Shown: positions 25,386-33,460 of the stretch, piece by piece
Position numbering within the stretch: the stretch's first letter is position 1
How the letters are laid out: each line of letters starts with the position of its first letter
Assembly: GCA_021163225.1 (NCBI GenBank)
Contig: JAGGXE010000024.1
Location: 1-33,460 of the forward strand
Direction of reading: 5' to 3'
From: Candidatus Micrarchaeota archaeon
GTDB lineage: Archaea > Micrarchaeota > Micrarchaeia > Anstonellales > JAGGXE01
DNA length: 33,460 bases
The notes under the pieces: generated by a model
Database searches by the model: none
What the model was told of the DNA's origin: nothing
Seen by the model: only the letters and a program-made list of their open reading frames with translations
Translations under genes and position numbers: made by a program

Positions 25386-26114
25386 ATGACTGAACTTCTC
25401 TATCAAGGCGATGCCTATCTAACCAGTGCGGATGCAAAGGTAACGGATGTTATAGTGGATGAGGATGGACGGTTCGGTCTGGTTTTTGACCGCACAGTTT
25501 TCTATCCCGAAAGCGGTGGCGTAGCCTGTGATACGGGTCGGGTCAAGACGGATGTTTCCGAATGGATAGATGTAACCGAGGTGACTAAATCGCAAGGGGA
25601 AGTGATCCATTGGACGGACCGACGGATCGAACCAGGCACTAAAGTACGTATGGAGATAGATTGGGACAGAAGGTACACACTTATGAGATATCATACTGCA
25701 GCACATGTCATAGCAGGCCTTTTCTACACCCGTACCGGTGCGCTGATAACAGGCAACCGTATCACCGTTGAAAAGGCGCGGTTCGATTTCAGTTTGAAAG
25801 AGTTTGACAGGTCACTGATCGAGTCGATTATCGATGAAGCGAATTCTTATTTCGGCAAGGATATCCCTGTGACTGTGAGATATCTCCCACGGGATGAGGC
25901 GTTGAAGATTCCCAGTATGGTTAAATTAGCCAATGCCTTTCCCCCTTCTATCAAGGTCCTGCGTATTGTACGAATCGGAACCAAGGACCACGTGATAGAC
26001 GAACAGGCGGACGGCGGTCCCCATGTCTCAAACCTTCGCGAGGTTCCTAAGGTTCGCATACTGAAAATGGAGAACAAAGGGAAAGGAAACAGACGTGTAT
26101 ATTTCTCTTTTTGA
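25386..26114 (+). CDS. alaX: Alanyl-tRNA editing protein AlaX
   Basis: A 242-aa free-standing editing domain related to alanyl-tRNA synthetase, which removes serine or glycine wrongly attached to tRNA-Ala. Residues 1-95 form the AlaX-M-type N-terminal domain (VFYPESGGVACDTGRV). RYHTAAHVIAG (101-111) gives the zinc ligands His103 and His107. The second metal motif, usually C-G-G-T-H, reads DGGPH (209-213), keeping His213 but with Asp209 at the cysteine position. Whether this variant is common in archaeal AlaX I cannot check. GGGAGGTGG lies 5 nt before the ATG. Confidence 0.92.
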   Translation: MTELLYQGDAYLTSADAKVTDVIVDEDGRFGLVFDRTVFYPESGGVACDTGRVKTDVSEWIDVTEVTKSQGEVIHWTDRRIEPGTKVRMEIDWDRRYTLMRYHTAAHVIAGLFYTRTGALITGNRITVEKARFDFSLKEFDRSLIESIIDEANSYFGKDIPVTVRYLPRDEALKIPSMVKLANAFPPSIKVLRIVRIGTKDHVIDEQADGGPHVSNLREVPKVRILKMENKGKGNRRVYFSF

Positions 26115-26137
26115 ACTTTCATCCGAGGTTGCCTGTT

Positions 26138-26719
26138 ATGTCAGCGTTAGGTAAAACAATATTCTTCGGATTATCCGCGATCGGGATTATCGTAGGTTAT
26201 GCATTCTATCATGATCAACTTGCCGTTTCTAACCCTTTCTTATGGTTGTTTATACCTGATTGTCCGTTGTACGTTCTGTTGGCACTGTTAGTGGTTATGT
26301 TTAAGATTAAATCTTCGTGGTTCAGGTTGATTGTAAGCGCAGGTTTGATAAAATACGGTTTGTGGACCGAACTGGTATTCCTTATTTACCACGACTATTA
26401 TTTTGCACCGTTTATCATCGAGAGTACCATCCTTTTGGGAATAGGGCACGTGGTTATGATTCTTGAATCGTTATTGTTTTTACCTGAGCACTTGAAACCC
26501 GTAAACCTTGCAGTATCCTTATCATGGTTTTTAGCAAACGATTTTTCTGATTACGTGCTCGGTACGGTACCAAGAATACCTACTGATCATATATGTTTGG
26601 TGGGGGTTTTGACTGTTCTTTTAACTTTTGTTTCTGTGGGTTCGGTCTACTTTGCAACCAGATACAATATGTCAAAAAACAGTGTTGTTGCACGGTTACG
26701 GGATTTTTTCATCGGGTAA
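26138..26719 (+). CDS. DUF1405 family membrane protein
   Basis: A 193-aa integral membrane protein with about six hydrophobic segments, such as FFGLSAIGIIVGYAFY and YVLLALLVVMF. The motif FLWLFIPDCPLY in the first third is the mark of DUF1405, a family found in bacilli and some archaea with no known function. The ATG at 26138, after GAGGTTG, is preferred to a TTG at 26111 that overlaps alaX. The 3' end overlaps the convergent GTPase gene by 11 nt. Confidence 0.85.
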   Translation: MSALGKTIFFGLSAIGIIVGYAFYHDQLAVSNPFLWLFIPDCPLYVLLALLVVMFKIKSSWFRLIVSAGLIKYGLWTELVFLIYHDYYFAPFIIESTILLGIGHVVMILESLLFLPEHLKPVNLAVSLSWFLANDFSDYVLGTVPRIPTDHICLVGVLTVLLTFVSVGSVYFATRYNMSKNSVVARLRDFFIG

Positions 26720-27542
26720 CTTCTTTCAACCGTTTCTTCCATTTGGTTATCATTTTACCTGTTTGCCATTCTTTTAACAATGTGTTAGCCATCTGCGAGA
26801 TGTTCGGCTCGCCTCCTTTGAGCAGCATCCCGCGCCGTAACGTGATACGTTCAAGGATGTTTTCCGGTTCATCCGTCGGTTTCACATCCACATCATAAAC
26901 GAGTTTAAAGAACCGCGGGCCGTACTGTTGAGAGGTTAACAGGTTCTCTATAAGTTCTATTGCGAGAGGTACCGGGTCGTCCAACCGATCAACATCGAAT
27001 GCGGAATGTAAAGTCAGTTTGTCAATGCGTTCGCCCTTCGGAAACACGCCCGGCGAATCGATGAGAAGTATGTTTTCATCCAACCTGATGTACTGTTTAC
27101 CCCGTGTCGTACCGGGTCGTGAACTTACGGTCGTCTTACGTTTCCCGGATAACATGTTAATGAGGGAGGATTTGCCGACGTCCGGATACCCGATGACGCC
27201 TATCTTGACCTTTTCTTTTTTCTGCAGGTTTTTGTCCTTCTCTATGATTTCGTAGATCTTTGTCATCAAAGATTTTCTTCCGCGTCTCTCTCTACAGCTT
27301 ACGACTGCGTAGGGGATCCTCTTTCTTTCCAGTTCCTCGGTAAAATCTGCTATATCCTTACGGTCTGCCAGGTCTATCTTGTTGATGACGATGAGTAACG
27401 GTTTTCTCTTTATCATACGTTCGAAGTGTAGGTTTCGAGTCTCCTTAGGAAATCGCGCATCAACAATCTCTATAAGCAGATCCGCTTCCCGTAGCACCGT
27501 CTTCAGATGTCTTATGATTCTATCGTAGGTTAACCTTTTCAT
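26709..27542 (-). CDS. Circularly permuted GTPase of the YlqF/RbgA type
   Basis: A 277-aa GTPase whose motifs occur in permuted order: DARFP (28-32) and NKIDL (G4, 54-58) first, then GYPDVGKSS (G1, 118-126), PGTT (G2, 143-146) and DSPG (G3, 162-165). Relatives bind pre-ribosomal particles and act in large-subunit assembly, so ribosome biogenesis is the likely role. The start is the ATG at 27542; AGGAAGTGAT, one mismatch from the ideal ribosome-binding site, precedes it. It lies 31 nt downstream of the 305-aa gene and is probably in one operon with it. Confidence 0.93.
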   Translation of the reverse strand: MKRLTYDRIIRHLKTVLREADLLIEIVDARFPKETRNLHFERMIKRKPLLIVINKIDLADRKDIADFTEELERKRIPYAVVSCRERRGRKSLMTKIYEIIEKDKNLQKKEKVKIGVIGYPDVGKSSLINMLSGKRKTTVSSRPGTTRGKQYIRLDENILLIDSPGVFPKGERIDKLTLHSAFDVDRLDDPVPLAIELIENLLTSQQYGPRFFKLVYDVDVKPTDEPENILERITLRRGMLLKGGEPNISQMANTLLKEWQTGKMITKWKKRLKEVTR

Positions 27543-27573
27543 CGATATCACTTCCTCCTTTGAGAAGGTGTTT

Positions 27574-28491
27574 CTACTTCAGTTTTTCGAACACTTCGAC
27601 ACTGTATCTATTCTCGCGTGCCAATTTAGCCAACCGTTTCAGTATATTGAAAAGTTTATCCGGACCGAGTGTTGACCATTTTACTACATGCGCGGACAGT
27701 ATTCCCAAGAATTCGATCTCGTTCATGTTCTCGGAACTGATCAACGGTTCAACGATCTGTTCATCGATAAATTTCGCGATCCGTACAATGTCATCGGTAG
27801 AATACCCTTTGGTTTTAAGCGTGTCAACGACGTCGTTAAGCATCGCCTCTTTAACCATCCTGACCATTCGTTCATGATGTCGTAATTCTGCATTCATCAC
27901 TATGCTGTTACACAACCTTTTTATGTCGTCCTCGGAATCGGCTTCAAGGATCTGTTTTAAATGTGTTTTCACGATCTTGAAATATTCGTTAGGTGAATCG
28001 ACATACTCCTTCAAAGGGTCGAGAAGGATTTTCTGGATAATGTTGAACGTCTTCTCGGGTGACCCGTATACCTTCACAACGGGTGCTGATCTGTTTTCCT
28101 CCAAGTAATGGTGAACGAACAGATAGGTATTCCCGTAGTAGGCCTGCTCCTTCACCTCCGGCTCAGGAGGTAGAAGTTCTTCTGATTCCAGTACTTGATG
28201 GGCAACCAGTTTCTGTTTTTGGTATCTGTGTTCAACTTTTGCAATATTGCCTTTCACAGTAAGCACGGTTTCGAACCCTGCTTTGTTCAGTTCCTTTACA
28301 AGTTCTTTGAGACGGTCGATCTCTTTATCCCTTGCTTCCAACGTCGGATATTTGACCTTTGCTACAGCGGTTTTACCTTCAACAAGTTTTTTGAGTTCAT
28401 CTAACCCGTACTTAAGCGAACCCGAATACCTGTTTATTACGTCCATTGCCTTGTTTGTTTTGTCGTTCGACGACTTCCCTTGAGTTGACAT
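27574..28491 (-). CDS. Hypothetical protein, 305 aa
   Basis: I do not recognise it. The N-terminal 100 residues are charged, with a possible alpha/beta unit (helix DRLKELVKELNKAGFETVLTV, strand GNIAKVEHRY). The rest is mainly helical, with PVVKVYGSPEKTFNIIQKIL and LRHHERMVRMVKEAMLNDVV. No membrane segment, signal or known catalytic motif is seen. A TATA box lies 23-35 nt before the ATG. The circularly permuted GTPase follows in the same direction, so a link to ribosome assembly is possible but not shown. Confidence 0.82.
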   Translation of the reverse strand: MSTQGKSSNDKTNKAMDVINRYSGSLKYGLDELKKLVEGKTAVAKVKYPTLEARDKEIDRLKELVKELNKAGFETVLTVKGNIAKVEHRYQKQKLVAHQVLESEELLPPEPEVKEQAYYGNTYLFVHHYLEENRSAPVVKVYGSPEKTFNIIQKILLDPLKEYVDSPNEYFKIVKTHLKQILEADSEDDIKRLCNSIVMNAELRHHERMVRMVKEAMLNDVVDTLKTKGYSTDDIVRIAKFIDEQIVEPLISSENMNEIEFLGILSAHVVKWSTLGPDKLFNILKRLAKLARENRYSVEVFEKLK

Positions 28492-28513
28492 AGTTTAAGC
28501 TCTTCTCCAGATG

Positions 28514-28526
28514 TTTTATTAAACTT
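28514..28526 (-). promoter_or_regulatory. TATA-like box for the 305-aa gene and GTPase
   Basis: Minus-strand AAGTTTAATAAAA lies 23-35 nt before the ATG at 28491, in the gap after the MFS gene. Confidence 0.4.
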
Positions 28527-28596
28527 TTCCTTTCATACGTTTGTCGGTTCGGTTGTGAATAGATTTGGTTAACTCGTGGTTCGGTTGCACACTGGA

Positions 28597-30033
28597 CTAT
28601 TTGGTCATGTGTTTAACGGTTTCATGCGAATAATGATAGTGGTGGAATATGAGATGGGTGATCGAGCGGACAGGATATTCTGTAAGCATGGCAACGATCA
28701 GTCTACCTTCGTGTTTTATCCCGTGGTCTTTCAGTATAGGTATGAATGTTACTGCCACGAGTAATCTTAACAATCCGGAGAATGCGATCACGCCCGCAAC
28801 ACCGGTTAATCCCAGGAACGGTACTGTTTCGAACTTGTCTATCAGAAGCAGACCCAAATTCGTTCCGATGAAACGTGTGATACCGAACAGAAAGTTGTAG
28901 ATTGCAACGTACTCGGCGCGGGACTTCTTATTCGAATGGGACATGATGTACGAGAACCCGCCTACATCGTGAGCAGACCATCCAAACCCGCTTAACACCG
29001 AAGCCAGTAACAACCATTCGAACCTGGGCAAAAGAACGTATATGAAGACGTGTGAAGCGACTATGATACCGCCGGCTAAAGTGACCGTTTTACTTGAATA
29101 TTTATCTATCATGTTGCCCCAGTATTTGCTTGAGAAATACCTTGACAGAGCGCTTGTCAGAATCAAAGCACCGTACTGAAGATAGGTTAACTTCAGTATC
29201 TTTAATTCGTAGATTATGAAGAAAGGACTGGCTATGGTTACTACAAGGAACAGTAGGGATGCATAGATGAGGAAAAGACGGACGCGGTATTTGTGTTTTG
29301 TCTGTGTTAGTGTACTATTCTTCATTCGTGTACTGTTTCTTTTGTTTGATTGTACTCTCTTCGGTTCTGATGTTTTAATATTCGTAAATCCCTCCGGTAC
29401 CGGGTTTTCGGGTATCTTCATAAGGTAGACCAGTGACATCAACCTGCCCAAAGCGGCAAGACTGAAGAGCACGGCAAATCCGACGAGCACGTTCGTTTGG
29501 TCGAACAAGGTTAAAAAGTATCCTGCACCCACGCTGATTACCGCAGACACAGTACTGACGACCGCGTCACGTTTACCCACTATCTCCCCGAGTGTTGACC
29601 TATTAAGGTAGTCCCCGAACCATGATGCCCATAACGGTGCGACTATCCCTTTGATGGAAGTATAGACGATAACATAGATCATAAGTAACGTGAGAGCGTT
29701 TTGTGTAGGCATCGCAGTCAATAACACTATACCCATCCATACCAGAAGGGATAACGCTACACCCCCTACCACTACCAGTTTCCGTTTATGAAACAGTTTT
29801 GACGATAGAAGTTGAAGGACGGATGATATAAGTGCAGGGATGGCAGAGAATTCTCCTATGAACCTGTCGTCCGCACCCAGAGCCAGTGCGTACGCGCCCA
29901 GGTAGGAATCACCGGCCGCTGTAGTAACGGCGGTACCTACGCCTTCTTTAACAAAAAGGTCTGTTTTATCGTTACGGTTATCGATATTCCGTTTTGTTCT
30001 GTGACGTTTTCTGTGTTCCGTTCTCCCGGCCAT
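28597..30033 (-). CDS. Major facilitator superfamily transporter
   Basis: A 478-aa membrane protein with about 12 hydrophobic segments in two halves, split near residues 220-260 by a basic loop (KTSEPKRVQSNKRNSTRMKN). The motif WGNMIDKYSSK in the second half corresponds to the loop 2-3 type motif of the superfamily. The N-terminal 30 residues are very basic. I use the ATG at 30033, with AGGTG 7 nt upstream; a TTG at 30099 would add 22 residues and lies about 32 nt from a TATA-like box, so a longer form is possible. The substrate cannot be told. It begins about 120 nt after the 3' end of the 23S rRNA. Confidence 0.9.
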   Translation of the reverse strand: MAGRTEHRKRHRTKRNIDNRNDKTDLFVKEGVGTAVTTAAGDSYLGAYALALGADDRFIGEFSAIPALISSVLQLLSSKLFHKRKLVVVGGVALSLLVWMGIVLLTAMPTQNALTLLMIYVIVYTSIKGIVAPLWASWFGDYLNRSTLGEIVGKRDAVVSTVSAVISVGAGYFLTLFDQTNVLVGFAVLFSLAALGRLMSLVYLMKIPENPVPEGFTNIKTSEPKRVQSNKRNSTRMKNSTLTQTKHKYRVRLFLIYASLLFLVVTIASPFFIIYELKILKLTYLQYGALILTSALSRYFSSKYWGNMIDKYSSKTVTLAGGIIVASHVFIYVLLPRFEWLLLASVLSGFGWSAHDVGGFSYIMSHSNKKSRAEYVAIYNFLFGITRFIGTNLGLLLIDKFETVPFLGLTGVAGVIAFSGLLRLLVAVTFIPILKDHGIKHEGRLIVAMLTEYPVRSITHLIFHHYHYSHETVKHMTK

Positions 30034-30129
30034 TTCGATGCACCTTTCTATCTTTCTACTGGGTCTATTTCGAGATATAATCTGTTCCCTGTGAAACAAA
30101 ATGTCTAGATATCTCTAAACCTGCTTAAT

Positions 30130-30140
30130 GATTTAAAAAG
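30130..30140 (-). promoter_or_regulatory. T-rich tract: MFS promoter and/or 23S terminator
   Basis: Minus-strand CTTTTTAAAT just beyond the 23S processing stem reads both as a TATA box for the MFS gene and as the end of a U-rich tract (ATTCTTTTT) suited to terminating the rRNA transcript. Which role it has is not determined. Confidence 0.35.
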
Positions 30141-30151
30141 AATTAGGATCC

Positions 30152-30187
30152 GAGCGACGATCAAACCGACCGGTTTCTACCGGGTAA
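30152..30187 (-). repeat. 23S pre-rRNA processing stem, 3' arm
   Basis: This arm pairs with 33054-33090 in the minus-strand transcript: 26 continuous base pairs (some G-U), then a short mismatch zone and about 9 more pairs that include the terminal helix of the mature rRNA. Such stems bracketing an rRNA are the substrate of the archaeal splicing endonuclease. Confidence 0.85.
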
Positions 30188-33062
30188 TCGGCTTTAGTAA
30201 CGGCCGGCTGAACGCCTCGGTTGCCCTTGGCGCTTACACCGCCGTCCTATCAAAGCCGTCTGCTACGGCCGCCTACACCGCCTAGTCTTGAGGGAGGCTT
30301 CGAGCTTAGATGCTTTCAGCTCTTATCCTCTGGGGCGTAGCTGCCCGGCTATGCGTTGGCACAACCGGTACACCAGAGGCCCCGGCCCCCTGTTCCTCTC
30401 GTACTGAGGGGACCTTCCTCTCAGGCGGTAGCGCTCCCAGTAGATACTACCGTACTGTCTCGCAACGTACTGAACCCAGCTCACGTAGGACTTTGATGGA
30501 TGAACAACCCAACCCTTGGAGGCTGCTGCACCTCCAGGATGACCTGAGCCGACAGCGATGTACCAAACCGCGAGGTCGATGGGTACTCTCGCCCGCGACA
30601 AGTCGGTTACCCCCGGGGTAGCTTGTCTGACAGATGGGACCCTCATCAATAGGGTACCCATGTTCGCTAAGCCCGGCTTTCGCCTCTGCGTCCGATTTTG
30701 TTAGGGACGCAGTCAGGCCGGCATTTGTCTTTGACCCTCTACGGAGGATTTCTGACCCTCCTGAGCCGACCTTTGGGCACCCTTGTTTCCTTATCGAGGG
30801 TGTACCGCCCCAGCCAAACTACCCACCTGCCGCTGTCCCCTTTCGGGTGAGTGATACAGAAACCGTTGAGTGGTGTTCCATTGGCGCCTAGCTGCCAGCC
30901 GGGACTGACAGCATAACAGCTCCCACTTACGCTCTGCAACGGTTCCCATATCACAACGACAGGCTGTAGTAAAGCTCCACGGGGTCTTCGTTTCCCACTG
31001 GGAGTCCTCGGCATATTCACCGAGTAGTGAGTTCACCAGGTCCGACCCAGGGACAGTGGGGGAGTCGTTACGCCGTTCATGCAAGCCGCCAATTAAGCGG
31101 CGAGGTATTACGCTACCTTAAGAGGGTCAGAGTTACCCCCGCTCTTCACCGGCGCTTCGCCCGGTTGGAACCGGGTTTCACGTACCGGCAGTGAGCAGGC
31201 GTCGGCCACCGTACTAGGCCTTACGGCTTTGCGGTGACCTGTGTTTTTGGTAAACAGTCGCTCCCCCCTTGTCACTGCGACCTGCAGTCGCCTTGCGACA
31301 ACCGCAGGCACCCCTTATACCGAAGGTACGGGGCTAATTTGCCGAATTCCCTTGGGTCGGTTATCCTGATACGCCTGGGCCTCTTCAGCCAGCAGCACCT
31401 GTACTGGTTCTAGGTACGGTCGTCCGGAATCGGACAGGTTCCCTTTTCACGGATCCCAGGCCTCAGCCGATTTTTCCCAGGTTTATACTGCTTCTCCTCG
31501 TTACAAGTCTCCGCAGTATTATCCTGGTTAAACGGGGTCTCCCCCGCTCGGCCTAGCCCGAGATGTCAGGAACCTGTCTTGCGTTGCCGCATCTATCCGG
31601 ACGGGGCCGGAATATTAACCGGCTTCCCTTTCGTGCGGAGGTGATTAGCCCCGCACTTAGGACCGCCTTACTCTTGGCTGACGAACATGGCCAAGAAACC
31701 CGGGTGCTATCCGGCGCCCAGGATTCCCACCTGGGTACGCTGTTACTAACACCAGGATATTCATACCAGCCCGGTCCACACGACCTCACGGCCGTGCTTC
31801 TGCCCGGACCGGTCGCCCCCCTACCGGATCACCTCTCACAGAGAGGTGCCCTGAGGTCTCGGTACCCGGCTTAAGCCCCGGGCATTTTCGGAGTCTGCCC
31901 TCTCGGCTGGTCCGCTGTTACGCGTTGTTTAAAGGATGGCTGCTTCTAAGCCTACCTTCCAGCTGTCTAAGAGAGGGGACTCCTTTCGGATTAACACTTA
32001 GCCGGGATTTAGGGACCTTAACCTCAGTCCTGGTCGTTCCCATAATGGCCAGCCGGCTTACCCGACTTGAGCCCGACTCCTGCCTTCTACGGTGAGCACG
32101 CATTCGGAGTTTGACAGGAGGGCGAGGGATTTCTCCCCCGTGACCTCCAATCAGTGCTCTACCGCGTGCTCCACCTCCAGCAGGGCTGTGCTGAGACACA
32201 TTTCGGGGGGAACCCGCTATCGCCGCGCTCGACTGGACTTTCACCCCTAGACGCGGGTCACCCGAGGGGAATAGACCACCACCGGTTGACGGCTTCCATC
32301 GGCCGGTAGGCCGACTTCACCGTGCCCGCGCCTAGATCGCAGCGGCTTCGGGTCTGACGACAGTGACTAATCCCCCTTATCGGAGGACGCCCCTGACCCA
32401 CAAGGGGCTGCGGGCTGTTGCTTTCGCTCCGGCTTTCGCCTCGCCACTGCCGTCAACTCCCTGGCCCTTGCTTCGAGAAGGACGATGCGACGCCGGTAAC
32501 CGGTTCTCGCTCCCGGCCTCTCGGCCGGTCGCTTCGAACCGGCTATCCTTTCACGCCGCATCAAACTGTCACCGCCCAGTTTCAGGTTCTTTTAACACCC
32601 CTTTCGGGGTCCTTTTCAGCTTTCGCTCACGCTACTGGTTCGCTATCGGTCTGGGGTTATGTTTAGGGTTGGGAGTTGATTCTCCCATATTCCGACGCAC
32701 GATCCAGTGCGCCGTACTCTTCCGCCACCCTTCCTGACAGACTTCGCCTACGGGGCTATCACCCTCTATGGCACAGCTTTCCAGCTGTTTCGGCTCGTCT
32801 GTCAGGATAGGTAACGGTGGCCCCACATCCCGACTCACGTTACCGTGAGCGGTTCAAGACGCCCTGTCCGGGGTTCAGTCGCCCTTACTACCCGGATCGC
32901 TATTGCTTTCTCTTCCTGCCGGTACTAGGATGTTTCGATTCCCGGCGTAACGCGGGGATCCCAGGATCAAAGGATGCATGCTCCTACCCTGGGCTTATCG
33001 CAGCTTGCCACGCCCGCGTCTACCCCAGCCGAGCCATCCACTGGGCGGTTTGGTTACCCAGA
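30180..33062 (-). rRNA. 23S ribosomal RNA
   Basis: About 2.88 kb of GC-rich sequence whose minus strand is a complete archaeal large-subunit rRNA. The 5' end has CCCAGTGGATGGCTCGGCTG and GGCAAGCTGCGATAAGCCC; the 3' part has the sarcin-ricin region AGTACGAGAGGAAC and ends with AACCGAGGCGTTCAGCCGGC. The ends are approximate (within about 15 nt), set by the terminal helix GGGTAA/TTACCC. No group I or archaeal bulge-helix-bulge intron is obvious from the length. All open frames in this stretch are shadows. No 16S, tRNA-Ala or 5S gene adjoins it. Confidence 0.97.
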
Positions 33063-33090
33063 TGGAAACCGATCAGTTTGATCGCCGCTC
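33054..33090 (-). repeat. 23S pre-rRNA processing stem, 5' arm
   Basis: Complement of 30152-30187. In the transcript it begins GAGCGGCGATCAAACTGATC and ends GGGTAA at the mature 5' end. The G-U pairs against the 3' arm show compensatory-type variation, which supports a real RNA stem. Confidence 0.85.
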
Positions 33091-33198
33091 TTCATCCTCA
33101 TGATAACAACGCTCCCCGCAGATGCGAGGAAACGCAATCATCGGTTAAGTCGTACCCGAGCCCTCAACGGGCCGAGCGGTATATATAGTAAGCGATTT

Positions 33199-33215
33199 CT
33201 TTTTAAACCTTTCGT
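33199..33215 (-). promoter_or_regulatory. Dedicated promoter of the 23S rRNA unit
   Basis: Minus-strand CGAAAGGTTTAAAAAG combines a purine-rich BRE-like element with a TATA box. Transcription would start near 33180, giving a leader of about 90 nt before the processing stem. The leader contains a short hairpin, CCTCGC-ATCT-GCGGGG. Confidence 0.6.
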
Positions 33216-33311
33216 CATCACCTCTGCGCTCTGCGATTGTGAATAAATCCCGAAATTTTTCTTAAAAACAGGATTTTAGTTGTGTTAATATGTTAATATT
33301 TGTATTTTATC

Positions 33312-33343
33312 TTTTGTTATGTGAGGTATAATACATAACAAAA
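33312..33343. repeat. Perfect 11-nt inverted repeat at the transposase 3' end
   Basis: TTTTGTTATGT (33312-33322) and ACATAACAAAA (33333-33343) are exact inverted copies with a 10-nt spacer. The transposase stop codon lies in the left copy. It may be a terminator hairpin or part of the element's end. Confidence 0.8.
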
Positions 33344-33460
33344 AATAAAATTAGAGAGGAGAATCAACATACCAAGCACATACCTGACCACATTCTCAAA
33401 ATTCCTACCCCTTACCATCTCACCTAATATCATCTTAAGTCTAGAGAAATATGTTTCTAC
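33317..33460 (-). CDS. Probable IS transposase, C-terminal fragment cut by the window edge
   Basis: An open frame enters from the right edge and ends at the TAA at 33319-33317, giving 47 residues: VETYFSRLKMILGEMVRGRN, followed by a hydrophobic end. The pattern V-E-x-x-F-S-R-L-K, then R-x-F-E-N, is typical of the last helix of DDE-type IS transposases, where the E is the final catalytic acid. The family cannot be fixed from this part. The stop codon lies within an 11-nt inverted repeat. Confidence 0.65.
   Translation of the reverse strand, partial: VETYFSRLKMILGEMVRGRNFENVVRYVLGMLILLSNFIFCYVLYLT

Noticed and set aside
30310-33188. Many open frames of 65-124 codons on both strands
   Set aside because: They lie within the 23S rRNA, whose high GC and lack of stops produce chance frames.
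1-33460. CRISPR array
   Set aside because: No series of regularly spaced direct repeats is present; the only repeats are two-copy tandem units and protein-level repeats.

Overview
The window is a piece of an archaeal chromosome. Archaeal markers are unambiguous: a proteasome alpha subunit, the Rrp4/Rrp41/Rrp42 exosome, SBDS, ribosomal protein L37Ae, RNA polymerase subunit P, a Brix protein, Pcc1 of KEOPS and prefoldin beta. Genes that open a transcription unit mostly have a TATA-like box 20-34 nt before the ATG and no Shine-Dalgarno (leaderless type). Genes inside operons have GGTGA/GGAGG motifs. I used this to move many starts inward from the longest open frame. The species cannot be named from the sequence; a DPANN, Altiarchaeota-like or other euryarchaeal-side lineage is a guess.

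Layout. 1-250 (-): edge of an unidentified gene and a possible 43-aa gene before it. 445-2493 (+): a sequon-rich repeat lipoprotein. 2526-3287 (-): isopentenyl phosphate kinase. 3380-11598 (-): a low-GC island with an unrecognised 337-aa gene and a 2237-aa secreted RHS/YD-repeat protein. 11817-15270 (+): UbiX, a UbiD-family decarboxylase and both subunits of an aconitase-X-type dehydratase. With the kinase these form the specific lower half of the archaeal mevalonate pathway: mevalonate 5-phosphate is dehydrated to trans-anhydromevalonate 5-phosphate, decarboxylated to isopentenyl phosphate by a prenyl-FMN enzyme, and phosphorylated to IPP. 15309-16070 (-): an HD-GYP-type protein, unusual for an archaeon.

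16315-22756 (+): the exosome/proteasome superoperon: psmA, SBDS, rrp4, rrp41, rrp42, rpl37ae, rpoP (43 aa), Brix, pcc1, pfdB and a KaiC-like ATPase, followed by a HEAT/OB protein to 24062. 24117-30033 holds pcm (-), an unknown helical gene, an AlaX editing protein, a DUF1405 membrane protein (all +), then a circularly permuted GTPase, an unknown gene and an MFS transporter (all -). 30180-33062 (-) is a complete 23S rRNA with its own promoter and long processing stem and no 16S, tRNA or 5S beside it. The right edge (33317-33460, -) carries the C-terminal end of a probable IS transposase.

The most interesting items are the giant archaeal RHS protein with an unclassified tail and AT-rich neighbour, the sequon-rich lipoprotein made of about twelve repeats, a 16-bp all-GC hairpin inside the Brix gene, the stand-alone 23S unit, the near-complete alternative mevalonate module, the HD-GYP protein with a split signature, and short tandem duplications at three gene ends.
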